DNA from: Chrysophaeum taylorii
Taxonomy: Eukaryota > Sar > Pelagophyceae > Pelagomonadales > Pelagomonadaceae
NCBI GenBank assembly: GCA_029834535.1
Contig: JAQMWT010000015.1
Location: 33,343 to 97,342, forward strand
Direction of reading: 5' to 3'
Length of the DNA stretch: 64,000 nt
Shown here piece by piece: positions 19,004 through 28,371 of the stretch. The number at the start of each line of letters is the position of its first letter. Within the stretch, counting starts at the first letter, position 1. Below the pieces are notes generated by a model, which was not told the origin of the DNA, did not search any database, and was given only the letters and a program-made list of their open reading frames with translations. The translations under genes were made by a program, and so were the position numbers.

Positions 19004-22000
19004 CTACGTGAAGCAGGAGGATGCCTCCTTGGCGCGAGCGCCGTGGACGTTGAGTCGAAGTGTCGTCGTTTCCAAATCGGGGACCAAGATGGGCTTGCAG
19101 AGGCGTCGGAGGCAAGCATACGGCTTGTCGTTATGGTGCTTGAGGACGTCGGCGCAGCCATTGCAGACCCACATGGACGAATCTTCGCCGCAATGCACGA
19201 GGCGCGAGAGGTCCGCCCAGACACGGAGGGGGTCCTCCTCGTCGAGAAAGCGGGCGAAAGCCTGCCAGTTCGAGCGTCGGGGCCTCTGCTGCTGCTGCTC
19301 TGTGGCGTGGCCGATCTCGGCCACCATGCTCATTGGAATGCGGGGCACGCCCGGCAAGAAGCAGAGCGCGACGCCAGCGACGCCGTTGACCGCTCGCACG
19401 ACGGCCATCGTCGCCTCGGCGATTGGCAGGAGGTCTCTGACGACGGCGGCGGCGGTGATCTTCAAGCCGCGCGGCTGCGGCAGCCAGCACATCTCGCACA
19501 CGAGGAAGAGGTGCATTGCCTCCGTCGTGGTGGCGTTTTTCTCGTCCGAATAGAGCGAGAGCGCGGCGCGGGTGCGGCGCACGAAGCGAACACCCGCCGA
19601 CTCGTTGGCTTCCTTGACTTCTTCTTCTTCTTCTTCTCGGTCGAAAACCAGTTGTTCGACGAGACTTACGTTCGGGGTGTTCCCGAGCGCGTGGGGCAAG
19701 ATCACGAAGGCCGCGGGTCGTCTGGAGTCGGCCTCGACGGCGAGCCGCAGAGCCCTCGCGTGGCGATCGATCTCTGGAGGAAGCCCCTCAACGCGCAGAG
19801 TGCGCGCGCGGATAACTTGTTGCGTCGTCGTCGCGACGCTGTCTTCTTCTTCTTCTTCTTCCTCCTCGAAGGTGAAAAAAGACGGTTCTCGTCGTCGTCG
19901 TCGTACAGGTTCGGCGCCCGTGAAGAAGGGCTCTTCGAGCAAGCCGGACCCCTCGAAGTGCGCGCGGCGCTTCTCGGGATCCGGCTCCAACAGTTTGCGG
20001 AGGAGCGCCGTCGCCTTTTTGTCCACGCCCCCGGGACGTTTTAGCGCTTCAGCGAGGTGTCGTCGAAGCGGCTTATCGGTGGGCTCGCACGCCAGCATGG
20101 CGAGAATCTTTCGACTCGCGACGTTGTCGTCGGCGTCGACGTGAAACAACGTGGTCGCGTGCACGAGGCTAAACAGGATGCAGCCGAGGCCCCACAGATC
20201 GCAGGCGACGCTCGCTTCGTAATCGCTTATCCTCCTCGACGCGTCGTCCAAGACGCCGCCGCCGCTGGCCGACGCGCACATCAACACCTTCGCCACCTCG
20301 GGCGGCGCGTAGCCCGAACGCGGCGCTTTGCGGAGCGGCTTTCCGACGTCGCAGGAAACGTCCATGTCGATGAGCTTCCATTTGGCGGCGGCGGCGGCGG
20401 CGCTTCCAGAACGCACGACGTTGTTTGGAGCGAGGTCGGCGTGCACGCGGCCTTTGGCGTGAAGACTCTGAGCAGCCACCGCGATATCTCGCCCAATCTC
20501 GCGAATCGTCTCGAACTTCCTCGGAAGTGGCGTCGCCGCCAGGGTGCGACCGAGATCCATTGCTACGAGGAACTCGTAGCGTCCCGCGTCGTGCTCGAGG
20601 CGCGCGGCGAGACCGCGCGCGAGAATCGGTTTTTTCAGACCCAATCGCTTCGCCGCGGCGGTTACGTCCGCGTGATGCGCGTCTACGAAGACGGCCGTTA
20701 TGCCGAGCACGCCGTCTCCGATGCGGCCATCGAGCTCTGCGACGACTTGTTCCGGGTCCCGCATCGCCTTGAGAGCGCACCGCGCGCCGTCCTCCTCCAG
20801 GTCCGTCGCAGCCAACACGGCGGACGTGGCGGACGCGTGGATCGTCTCCTCGACGTCGAAACGTCCGCACACCAAGCGACCAAAACGCGCCGCCCGACGG
20901 CACGCCGGGCACACCTTCTCCGACAACGACGACAGAACGAGCGTCGCGAGGGCCGGGTCCGTCTTTACGGCGTCGGCGACGCGCGAGGCGAAGGCGTCGA
21001 CGCCAACACAAGCGCCCAATCTAGCTACGGCGTCGGGACTGACTCGCTCGCGGGCTTTGGAATCTCCGCTCAGCATCAGTCTCGCGTCTTCGAGCCACGC
21101 GACGACCTCCCGCGCCTCGCGGACGGCGCGGGGCGGGACGACGAGGGCCTCGCACCCCGAGAGGTCGAGGGTGGTCAGGGACCTCAAGTTTCCCATCTCC
21201 AGCGGGAGCGTGGCGAGGCGCGCGCACCCTCGGAGGCTGAGCGTCGCGAGCGGCAGCCCCCCGATCTCGGGGGGAAGCGCTTCGAGCGCTTCGCTGCCTC
21301 CGAGATCGAGCGACGTCAGCGCGGAGAGGCGTCCGACGATCTCTGCAGGCACCGTCTCCGCCCCACCTAGGTCGAGCGACGTCAAGGACGACGACGACGA
21401 CACGGGCGGCGGCGGCGGTGGTTTCGCGAGCAGTCGCGAGCAGCCGCGGAGCCCCAGGAACGCGAGAACCGGCAGCCTTTCGAAGGGGAGCGACGTCGCG
21501 CGACAGCAGCCCTCGCAGTCGAGCCGCGTCAGCGAGGTCAAGGTGGAAATCTCGTCGAGGGTGGTGAGGCCGCTGCACCCTCGGAGATTGAGGGTCGATA
21601 GGACCTCGAAGTGCGCGACGCCAGCGACGGAGGAGAGCCTCTTGCAGTTCTGGAGATTGAGCGTCGCGAGCTTCCGACGACCGAGAGTCGGGAGCGCGGT
21701 CAGCTGCTCGCATCCTTCGAGAGTGAGCGAGGTGACCATCTCGAGGGGCGGGAGCGACACGAATTGGTCGCAGTCCGTGAGGTCGAGCACCGTCGCGGCG
21801 ATTACGGCGTCGGGCGGCAGGGTCTTCAGCTTCTCGCACCCGCCGAGATTGAGGTTCTCGATCCCGCTAATTTTGTTCGGAAGCGACTCGAGCTTCTTGC
21901 ACCCTTGGAGGTTCAAGGAGGTGAGGCCCGTCATGGTTCCGAGTTCCGAAGGGAGCGCCGTCACGCCGCAGCCGCCGAGGTCGAGACTGGTAAGAGATTT

Positions 22001-23446
22001 CAAGGATGCGACGCGGTCGAGCTTCGTCAGCCGCTTGCAACCTCGTAGATTCAAGGCGGCGAGGTCAACGAGATTCTCGATTTCAGGAGGGAGGGCCGCC
22101 AGCCGCCAGCACCCTCGAAGGCTCAGTGTCGTGAGGGACGTGAGCTCGCCGACGTCCGAGGGAAGCTTTGCCAGTCGCCAGCACCCCCCGAGGTCGAGTT
22201 CGGTAAGGGCCCGCAACCCGCCCACCGCGGGCGGCAACGCCAGGTGCTCGCAGCTCTCGAGGTTCAGGGAGGTCAGGGAGGTGAGGTGGCCAATCTCGGC
22301 CGGGAGGGCCGGGAGGTGCTTGCAGTTGTTAAGATTGAGGCTCAGGAGCGGGAGGCGGCCGAGGTCTGGCGGGAGGCGGGTCAGGTGCTCGCACCCTTCG
22401 AGGTTGAGGAAGGCGAGCGAGACGAGGCCGCCGATTGAACCCAGCTCCGCGAGATGCGTGCATCCGCCGAGATCGAGGGACCGAAGCGACGCCAGGTCCC
22501 CGATCTCGACGGCAGTCAGTTTCCGACACCCGCACAGATCCAGACGCGTGAGCGACGTGCTCAAGTTTCGCGGTAAAAACGCGAGCTCGGCGCAGTCTCG
22601 GAGGTTGAGGGACGTGAGAGGGAGGCCGCAAACTTCCCAAGGGAGTTCCTTGAGGCGGCCCTCGCTCAGATTCAGCGACGTGAGAGGCGAACCGATGATC
22701 ATCGCCTCTGGACACTCATCCCACGAGGCGAGGTCGAGCGACGCGAGCCTCCGGAGCTCTCCGAAGATTTCTCGCTGGAACGTCGGACGACAGTACGACA
22801 AATCGAGCGACGTCAGAGGGAGTCGTCCGATCTCCAGCGGAAGGGCCGCCAGCTTCTCGCACCCACACACGTCGAGCTCTGTGAGGGCGGCAAGATTTCC
22901 GATCTCCTTCGGCAGCCTCGACAGCCTTTCGCAGCGTCGAAGGCGAAGAACCCTCAGCGACGCCAGCCTCCCGATCTCCGGCGAGAGCGCCACAAAGTGC
23001 CCGTGGCTCAAGTTGAGGCTCGTGAGCGCCCTCAGCCCCCCGATGTGCGGCACCGTCGCGCATCCTTCGAGGTTAAGCGTCGCGAGCGACGCGAGCGAGC
23101 CGATCTCTTTGGGAATTGCCGCCTCGCTCAGATCCAGCTCCGTCAGCGCCGCGAGCTGACCAATCTCGCGGGGAAAACGCACCCGCGTGCAACCCCGGAC
23201 CTTGAGCGTCTCGAGCGCGCGCAGCTTCCCGATCTCCGCTGGCAGCGCGCCGAGCTGACGACAGTAAGAAAGGTCGAGTGACCTCAGACCCACCATGTCC
23301 CCAATCTCCGCCGGCAGACACCTCAGCTGCTCGCACCCGTTCAGCTTGAGCGAACTCAGAGCGGTCAGCGACCCGATGTCCTGCGGGAGCTCGGTCAGAT
23401 TCGCGCGCTTGCTCAAGTCGAGCGACGTCGCGCGGTACCACGACAT
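19004..23446 (-). CDS. Giant single-exon LRR protein with C-terminal protein kinase domain
   Basis: 1,480 residues in one uninterrupted exon. Residues 1 to ~755 are about 30 leucine-rich repeats of ~23 residues with the pattern LTSLDLxGCxxLxxLPxEIGxL, like plant-type and TIR-NBS-LRR repeats. No signal peptide or TM segment is seen, so the protein is probably intracellular. A kinase domain follows (~870-1160): ATP-lysine in ARCALKAM, catalytic HADLAPNN (~1002), DMD in place of DFG (~1029), APPE, and DLWGLGCILFSL (~1085). The catalytic Asp, Asn and metal Asp are kept, so it may be active despite the unusual DMD. The last ~320 residues contain a Glu-rich insert and Cys pairs (CEMC, CNGC). The preceding in-frame codon at 23458 is GTG, so I start at the ATG at 23446. 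LRR first and kinase second without a membrane anchor differs from plant receptor kinases. Confidence 0.85.
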   Translation of the reverse strand: MSWYRATSLDLSKRANLTELPQDIGSLTALSSLKLNGCEQLRCLPAEIGDMVGLRSLDLSYCRQLGALPAEIGKLRALETLKVRGCTRVRFPREIGQLAALTELDLSEAAIPKEIGSLASLATLNLEGCATVPHIGGLRALTSLNLSHGHFVALSPEIGRLASLRVLRLRRCERLSRLPKEIGNLAALTELDVCGCEKLAALPLEIGRLPLTSLDLSYCRPTFQREIFGELRRLASLDLASWDECPEAMIIGSPLTSLNLSEGRLKELPWEVCGLPLTSLNLRDCAELAFLPRNLSTSLTRLDLCGCRKLTAVEIGDLASLRSLDLGGCTHLAELGSIGGLVSLAFLNLEGCEHLTRLPPDLGRLPLLSLNLNNCKHLPALPAEIGHLTSLTSLNLESCEHLALPPAVGGLRALTELDLGGCWRLAKLPSDVGELTSLTTLSLRGCWRLAALPPEIENLVDLAALNLRGCKRLTKLDRVASLKSLTSLDLGGCGVTALPSELGTMTGLTSLNLQGCKKLESLPNKISGIENLNLGGCEKLKTLPPDAVIAATVLDLTDCDQFVSLPPLEMVTSLTLEGCEQLTALPTLGRRKLATLNLQNCKRLSSVAGVAHFEVLSTLNLRGCSGLTTLDEISTLTSLTRLDCEGCCRATSLPFERLPVLAFLGLRGCSRLLAKPPPPPPVSSSSSLTSLDLGGAETVPAEIVGRLSALTSLDLGGSEALEALPPEIGGLPLATLSLRGCARLATLPLEMGNLRSLTTLDLSGCEALVVPPRAVREAREVVAWLEDARLMLSGDSKARERVSPDAVARLGACVGVDAFASRVADAVKTDPALATLVLSSLSEKVCPACRRAARFGRLVCGRFDVEETIHASATSAVLAATDLEEDGARCALKAMRDPEQVVAELDGRIGDGVLGITAVFVDAHHADVTAAAKRLGLKKPILARGLAARLEHDAGRYEFLVAMDLGRTLAATPLPRKFETIREIGRDIAVAAQSLHAKGRVHADLAPNNVVRSGSAAAAAAKWKLIDMDVSCDVGKPLRKAPRSGYAPPEVAKVLMCASASGGGVLDDASRRISDYEASVACDLWGLGCILFSLVHATTLFHVDADDNVASRKILAMLACEPTDKPLRRHLAEALKRPGGVDKKATALLRKLLEPDPEKRRAHFEGSGLLEEPFFTGAEPVRRRRREPSFFTFEEEEEEEEDSVATTTQQVIRARTLRVEGLPPEIDRHARALRLAVEADSRRPAAFVILPHALGNTPNVSLVEQLVFDREEEEEEVKEANESAGVRFVRRTRAALSLYSDEKNATTTEAMHLFLVCEMCWLPQPRGLKITAAAVVRDLLPIAEATMAVVRAVNGVAGVALCFLPGVPRIPMSMVAEIGHATEQQQQRPRRSNWQAFARFLDEEDPLRVWADLSRLVHCGEDSSMWVCNGCADVLKHHNDKPYACLRRLCKPILVPDLETTTLRLNVHGARAKEASSCFT

Positions 23447-25784
23447 TTTTTTTGCCACACTACCTGTTCTCTACAGAGATATAAAGTTAGCCAAATAATA
23501 AAATTGGCCAAATAATCAGGGCAGGATATATTTGGAGGATTTTCTTTCAAATAACCAGACGGAAGGTTATCGACGAGTTTTGGTTGTCAGTCACATCGCG
23601 GTCTCCTCGTCGTCGCATGGCGACAAAAAGCTTGATGATCACTCTCCGCCGACCCACCTTCGGCGCCCCCCGTCTACAGGCCCGTGATTCCGGACTGGCT
23701 CCTGTCGGTCTGGCCTGGCTCCCATGCTCGGGAGGAGTCTGAAGTTAGTTAGTTTTCAAATAATCGGACCTGACTTGGGTCGCGGGTTTTTCGCGAGGGT
23801 GCTATTAAAGTGAAAAAAAACTTTTTAAGCAAATACACCGACCGTGGCGAGGACCGCGAAGGAAGCGCAGCGGCGGGCAGCGACGCTGAAGATCGATCAA
23901 ACCCGCGGCTGGGCTGCGATGACGATGCAGAGCTGGACCCCGAAGGTTTGTTTCGCGGCCGGAAAACAACAAACACCTCATGGCGGAGATGGATCAAGCG
24001 CCGGGCGGCAGAGCAAAGCGTGCCGGAGCCCAGGATCAAGGCCTGGAACTGGTCCGCTTTCGTGGCTTGGCTCGAGGAGAAGGTGGAAACGAGGAGTGCC
24101 ACGCTCTTCACTCGGCCGAGTCGGAACCGGAGGGCGCAGAGTCAGAGGCTGCATCCGTACACGGCGCAGCAGCGTGTGCGGCCGCAACTGAGGCTGTGTC
24201 CCCGAGCTGGCGCAACCCGCTTTGTGAAGCTCGCTCGCCGCCGTCGCCGTCGAAGAATCACTGGTCGAAGGATCCCTGCCGATCGCGGATGGTCATCGTC
24301 CAGACGCGAGACGCCCACCTTTTTTTTTGTGGTTCATAACGCCATCTTGGCAAAAACTTGAGGAGCGTGCAGCTTGCACTGGGAGGAGCTGGCCAAGGTC
24401 TGCAAATCGAACGATCCAGCAGTGGGCGATATCCTGCCAGGCGGCCATCGTCGTCGCTGTCCGATTCGGAGGAGTCGCACCTATTCAGCGCGCCGTCGTT
24501 CATGTCGTGACCCACCCGGACATCAAAAACACTTATCAAATCCATTTCAGTTTACATGACGCCAAGAAGATCAGGCGCCTGCGAGGAACATCGCGACGAT
24601 TCGAAGGATTCAGGCAGTCGAACCAACAATATACGGCGACTTTCCGCAGGTTGCTGTGTTGCAAGAAGCAGCTGGCCGAATCGGCAACCCTTAGAACGCG
24701 CCGCCCGCAAAACGTATGAACGCGCTCGACTTTCTTCGGCAACTTGCCGTCTAGCGTGTTGTCCTTGATGTGTCGTTGACGGAGATGATCTTATGGACAC
24801 CGGCAGGGTGATTTGTTGTTGTTGGCAGTCCTCGGTCTTCGATTTAGGGCCTAGCGCTTTCGCTCGACCGATCCGTTTGGCTCGATGGTACGAAAACGTA
24901 CTAGCGTCGAGAGTGACGCTGGGTTTGAACTGGGCCGTCGGCGAGGAATCCAATTTCTGGTTTGTCCAGCTCCGATGCAGCCCAGGAGCCTTGGGCGCAG
25001 TCGAGCGGCTCGAGAAGTTTTGTCAGCTCGTAAGTCAGATTTCGGGTCTGAATAGAGCCTTGCCGATGGAGGAAGCTTTTCTCGGCGCGAAGTCCCGCGG
25101 CTGTTTACCTACCAAGGCCGCAAGAATGGTTGTTGGTTGCCGACGTGGCATCCATCCTTGAGAAGTGCGCTCTCAGCATACGAACTTCAGGTCGATGGGG
25201 TTATCATTCTCCGGGTTGTTATCGTCGTTACGGTTGTTGACGGTGTCACCACATTATGGAAAGTATCGGGCATTCGACATGTATCCACCGAAGCCAATGG
25301 GATTCATTCATTCATTCATTTCGTGGCATAAACGTGCTCGGTTGCGTATAATATCGCGCGCGTCGTCGTCGTCGTCGTCGCATCATCATCATCATCATCA
25401 TCACGGGTAATAACCTGAAAGCGCGAAACGCGCGATCATCGTCGTATCGAAGGAAACGCTGGACTGTAGCTATAATATGCGTACAATGTTTCCATCATAT
25501 TAAAGTATCTCGCCGCTCTTGTTGTTCTCGGTCCCCTATCGCGTGTCGTCTACGCGAACGATGTTGTTGTTGTGTTTTTGACGACTCCTCAAATGTCCTG
25601 AGGTCGGTCGGTGTCTGGTAGAGACAGACCACCGTGCGCTATCAATGGCAATGCATGACGCTCGCTCGAATCCACGGTCCGGTGAGGACCATCGGAGAGT
25701 CATCATCCAAGCTACACCGGATGCGTCCTTCCCACCTCCAGTCGTCGACCTTTAAAAGCTTACTAACCCCCTCGTGAAAAATAA
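23447..25784. other. 2.3-kb region with decayed open frames and microsatellites
   Basis: No gene is convincing. Several mid-length frames exist (plus 23810..24361; plus 24793..25161; minus 24258..24545), but frames swap within 100-200 bp, which suggests relic coding sequence. A stretch near 23840-23935 reads as a basic helix resembling an IQ-type motif before the frame breaks. Microsatellites: ATTC units at ~25303-25322 and CGT followed by CAT repeats at ~25360-25405. Confidence 0.4.
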
Positions 25785-26612
25785 ATGAAAGCCGAGCGGG
25801 TGTTGTTGTCGCGTTTGTTGTCGCGGCGCGTGCGTGTGACGGCGTCAGAGCACTCGTGGATGTGGTTTCGCGCGAAGATCCGAGCACGCAAAAATGTTCG
25901 AAAGGTGTTCCGAGTGTGCTGGAAGGTGTTCAAAGACGATCTGCGGCGCGGGCACCTTGCCCGGTACCGCCACGAAATTCTCGGTTCGCCGCGCGACGAA
26001 TCGTTCTATTGGCGGGACGGCTCGGGCGAAGCCTTGAACGCTCTGGGGTCAACGCGCATGAAGGAGGGCAAGCTCGTGTCTGCGGCCTACTTTTTTGCGC
26101 GCGCCTCGGCGACGTTCGCGTTCGCCGACGCAAATTTTAATATGCTCGAGAGAGCTAAACCCCGCGATAAGATCGCCGCGCTGCATCACGACCCCGACAT
26201 CGATGCTTTGCTGCGAAAGGGAAAGCTCAGCGCGCGGATCTTGGTCGAGATCGCGGTGGTCTGTGTGTACCGGTCCCGCGTTCCGGCGCGCTTTGCGGTA
26301 CCGCTGGCCCGCGCGATCCGCTTCCGACCAAGGAGCGTCCTACCGGCCCTCGTCGTACTCGTGGACGCTCTCCAGGCGGGGGTAGCGACCCTCGAGGACG
26401 ACGAAGACATCGGGACCTTCGCCGACGCGATTGGGCCCGACGACCACCAGGGGGGCGACCACGACGTCCTCTTCCCCGAGCGCGCTGACCTCCTCACCTT
26501 CGCGCCCCTCGCCGCCTCCTACGCCAACCTCCCCCCACCCCCGCCTCTTCCCCTCAATCCCCTCCGCCTTGCGAGGGTAAAGTGTTGGAACACCACCAAC
26601 CGTACCGCGTAG
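25785..26612 (+). CDS. Hypothetical basic/helical protein, 275 residues
   Basis: The frame opens with an ATG in an AAATAAATGAAAG context. The N-terminal 60 residues are strongly basic and helical (RKNVRKVFRVCWKVFKDDL). A central helical region contains KLVSAAYFFARASATFAFADA, and two further helices lie around residues 140-200. The C-terminus is acidic then Pro-rich, so the last ~40 residues may be disordered. The family is not recognised. The gene lies 29 bp upstream of the BAF-like gene on the same strand, unusually close for eukaryotic neighbours. Confidence 0.55.
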   Translation: MKAERVLLSRLLSRRVRVTASEHSWMWFRAKIRARKNVRKVFRVCWKVFKDDLRRGHLARYRHEILGSPRDESFYWRDGSGEALNALGSTRMKEGKLVSAAYFFARASATFAFADANFNMLERAKPRDKIAALHHDPDIDALLRKGKLSARILVEIAVVCVYRSRVPARFAVPLARAIRFRPRSVLPALVVLVDALQAGVATLEDDEDIGTFADAIGPDDHQGGDHDVLFPERADLLTFAPLAASYANLPPPPPLPLNPLRLARVKCWNTTNRTA

Positions 26613-26641
26613 TAGTAGTAGTTTGAACGAGAACGAACGAG

Positions 26642-26995
26642 ATGGCTGGTGCCGGCTTCGACCCAAACAAAACACGGATCCAGCAGGACACGCTCGCGTC
26701 CTTTTTGCGGATGCCTGTCTCCGAGGACCTCTCGACGGTCCCCGGGATCGGCGCGAAAAATAAGGAGATTCTCGGAAGCGGCGACGACAAGGTCTTGACT
26801 GTGCACCAGCTGCTCGGAAAGTTCCTCAGCTTCAAGGGCCCGGACGTGACCCCCACCGAACACTGCGACGCCTTCTACCACTGGCTCGCGGCCAAAGGCG
26901 TCAACTCCCACCGCAACAACATCGTCCTCGCCGTCGCCGAGAAAGTTGAAGTTTTCATTCCGGGCGTCTACGACGCCGCCGCCTACGAACCATAG
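26642..26995 (+). CDS. Small helix-hairpin-helix protein resembling barrier-to-autointegration factor (BAF)
   Basis: 117 residues, single exon. The core LSTVPGIGAKNKEIL is a helix-hairpin-helix DNA-binding turn. It is followed by VLTVHQLLGKFLSFKG and FYHWLAAKGVNSHRNNI, which track the order and spacing of BAF (a G-I-G hairpin, then V-L-G-Q-F-L, then F-x-x-W-L before an Asn/Ser-rich loop and a final helix). BAF dimers bridge double-stranded DNA and help form the nuclear envelope in animals. The match is by eye over ~85 residues and the function here is inferred. A ~25-residue N-terminal extension is not in animal BAF. Confidence 0.55.
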   Translation: MAGAGFDPNKTRIQQDTLASFLRMPVSEDLSTVPGIGAKNKEILGSGDDKVLTVHQLLGKFLSFKGPDVTPTEHCDAFYHWLAAKGVNSHRNNIVLAVAEKVEVFIPGVYDAAAYEP

Positions 26996-28371
26996 CTCTT
27001 AAATAGAGACTTAGTTTCTCAATTAGCGAGGTCTTCTTCGAACACTACGCGTCGTCGATTATTTGCTCTCGGCCGCGTTTGAAATCCAAACCCCGCAAAG
27101 TGGGACCTCGCAGGCAGTGTCGGCGACCACATCCAAGAAATTGCAACAGCGAACCCACGCTTGCATACCCACGTTCATTATACGCCTCCTGACACAGTGT
27201 GCATAGACGTGCGCTCGTGCTCCTGGATACCAACGCCCCTCCCACCGCAACCTGAGCAGGTCTGCGGCATCACCCACAACCTCCAACATCACCAAAACAT
27301 CAGCTCCACGTTCTCTGAGCCTGTTCCCCGATGAAGCACGCGACGAGCGGAGCAACGTCGTTCGCCCGTGATTCAGACAGATTGGCACGCGAAAACTTAA
27401 GTTTGTCCAAGGCGATCGATGGCAGCGACATCGTCGGGCCCACCCAAAGCGTCCAGGGTGGCATGGGACCGAGAGTGGCGGCCTCGCCAGGCCATCCGTC
27501 GCGTCAGGGCGACCTGCGCCTCGTGCGCCTTGCCCGGGGTGTCCGGAAGCGACCTACGAACCCCCTGCCATGATGTCAAGGGTTTCCAGCGTATTGAGGG
27601 CGACGCTACAATGCTGCGCAACTAGGGCGACCCGTGCGTGGCGAGCGCCCCCTTCTCAACCCCTCGGGCCAGGTCGGCGCGCACGCGGCACCGCTTCTGG
27701 AGATCGAGCCCTTGATACTGGACGTGGTCGTCGAGCTCTGCTCCTTCGGCCTAGCGCCGTCTGGAACTCTGCGACATCGCCTTCGACCGAGCGCTACATG
27801 CTCTCTACGCTGCTCGTTGTCGCGGCGCTCCCGTCCCCGCCCCCGACGCCGCGGCGGCCGCCTCCGCGCCGAACCCACCTTCGAGGCCGGGGCCGGGGCC
27901 GCACCGGGGGGTTCAAATCTCAACGCCATCATGCTGGCCGTGGTCGCGCTCGTGGTCCTGCTGAAACCGGCCGCGGTCGTACCATCGCCACCGATGCTGA
28001 GGCCAGAATCGCCGAGCTCCAGGCCCAGCTCGATGATATGAGCACGCGGTGGGCAAGCCCCGCCCGCCCTAAATGACGTCCTAAGCTCGAACGAACATGC
28101 TATGGTGGTGGTGGTGGTGGTGGTGGTGGTGGATTTGCAGTTTCGGCCGTTCGTTCCCGAAAAAAGGCTGGTAGAAGTCCGAAGAAGGCGACTCTTACTA
28201 AAATCTGCCCGTCGTCGACCCAGAGCGAGCTGCGTCCCGAGGATGTCGAGGCGGTACTCCGCGGTATCGGCGGGGGCGATTTTGGCGGCGGCGGCGTATC
28301 TTGTATTTTCGTAAAGCGCGATTCCATTTTTTGGAGTAGTAGTAGTGCAGAAAACTACACACTATATTCCT
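26996..28371. other. 1.4-kb spacer with no supportable gene, TGG microsatellite
   Basis: Frames of up to 168 codons exist on both strands, but none shows family motifs or an uninterrupted plausible product. A GC-rich segment (27,790-28,060) in overlapping frames may be relic coding sequence. A TGG repeat of ~10 units lies at 28102-28131. The last 300 bp are the 3' flank of the receptor gene on the minus strand. Confidence 0.4.

Noticed and set aside
20700-23159. An 819-codon plus-strand open frame
   Set aside because: It is the exact antisense shadow of the LRR repeats; its Ser/Arg periodicity mirrors the LRR codons.
27895-27940. Possible tRNA T-arm (GGTTCAAATC)
   Set aside because: No acceptor stem, anticodon arm or D-arm can be paired around it.
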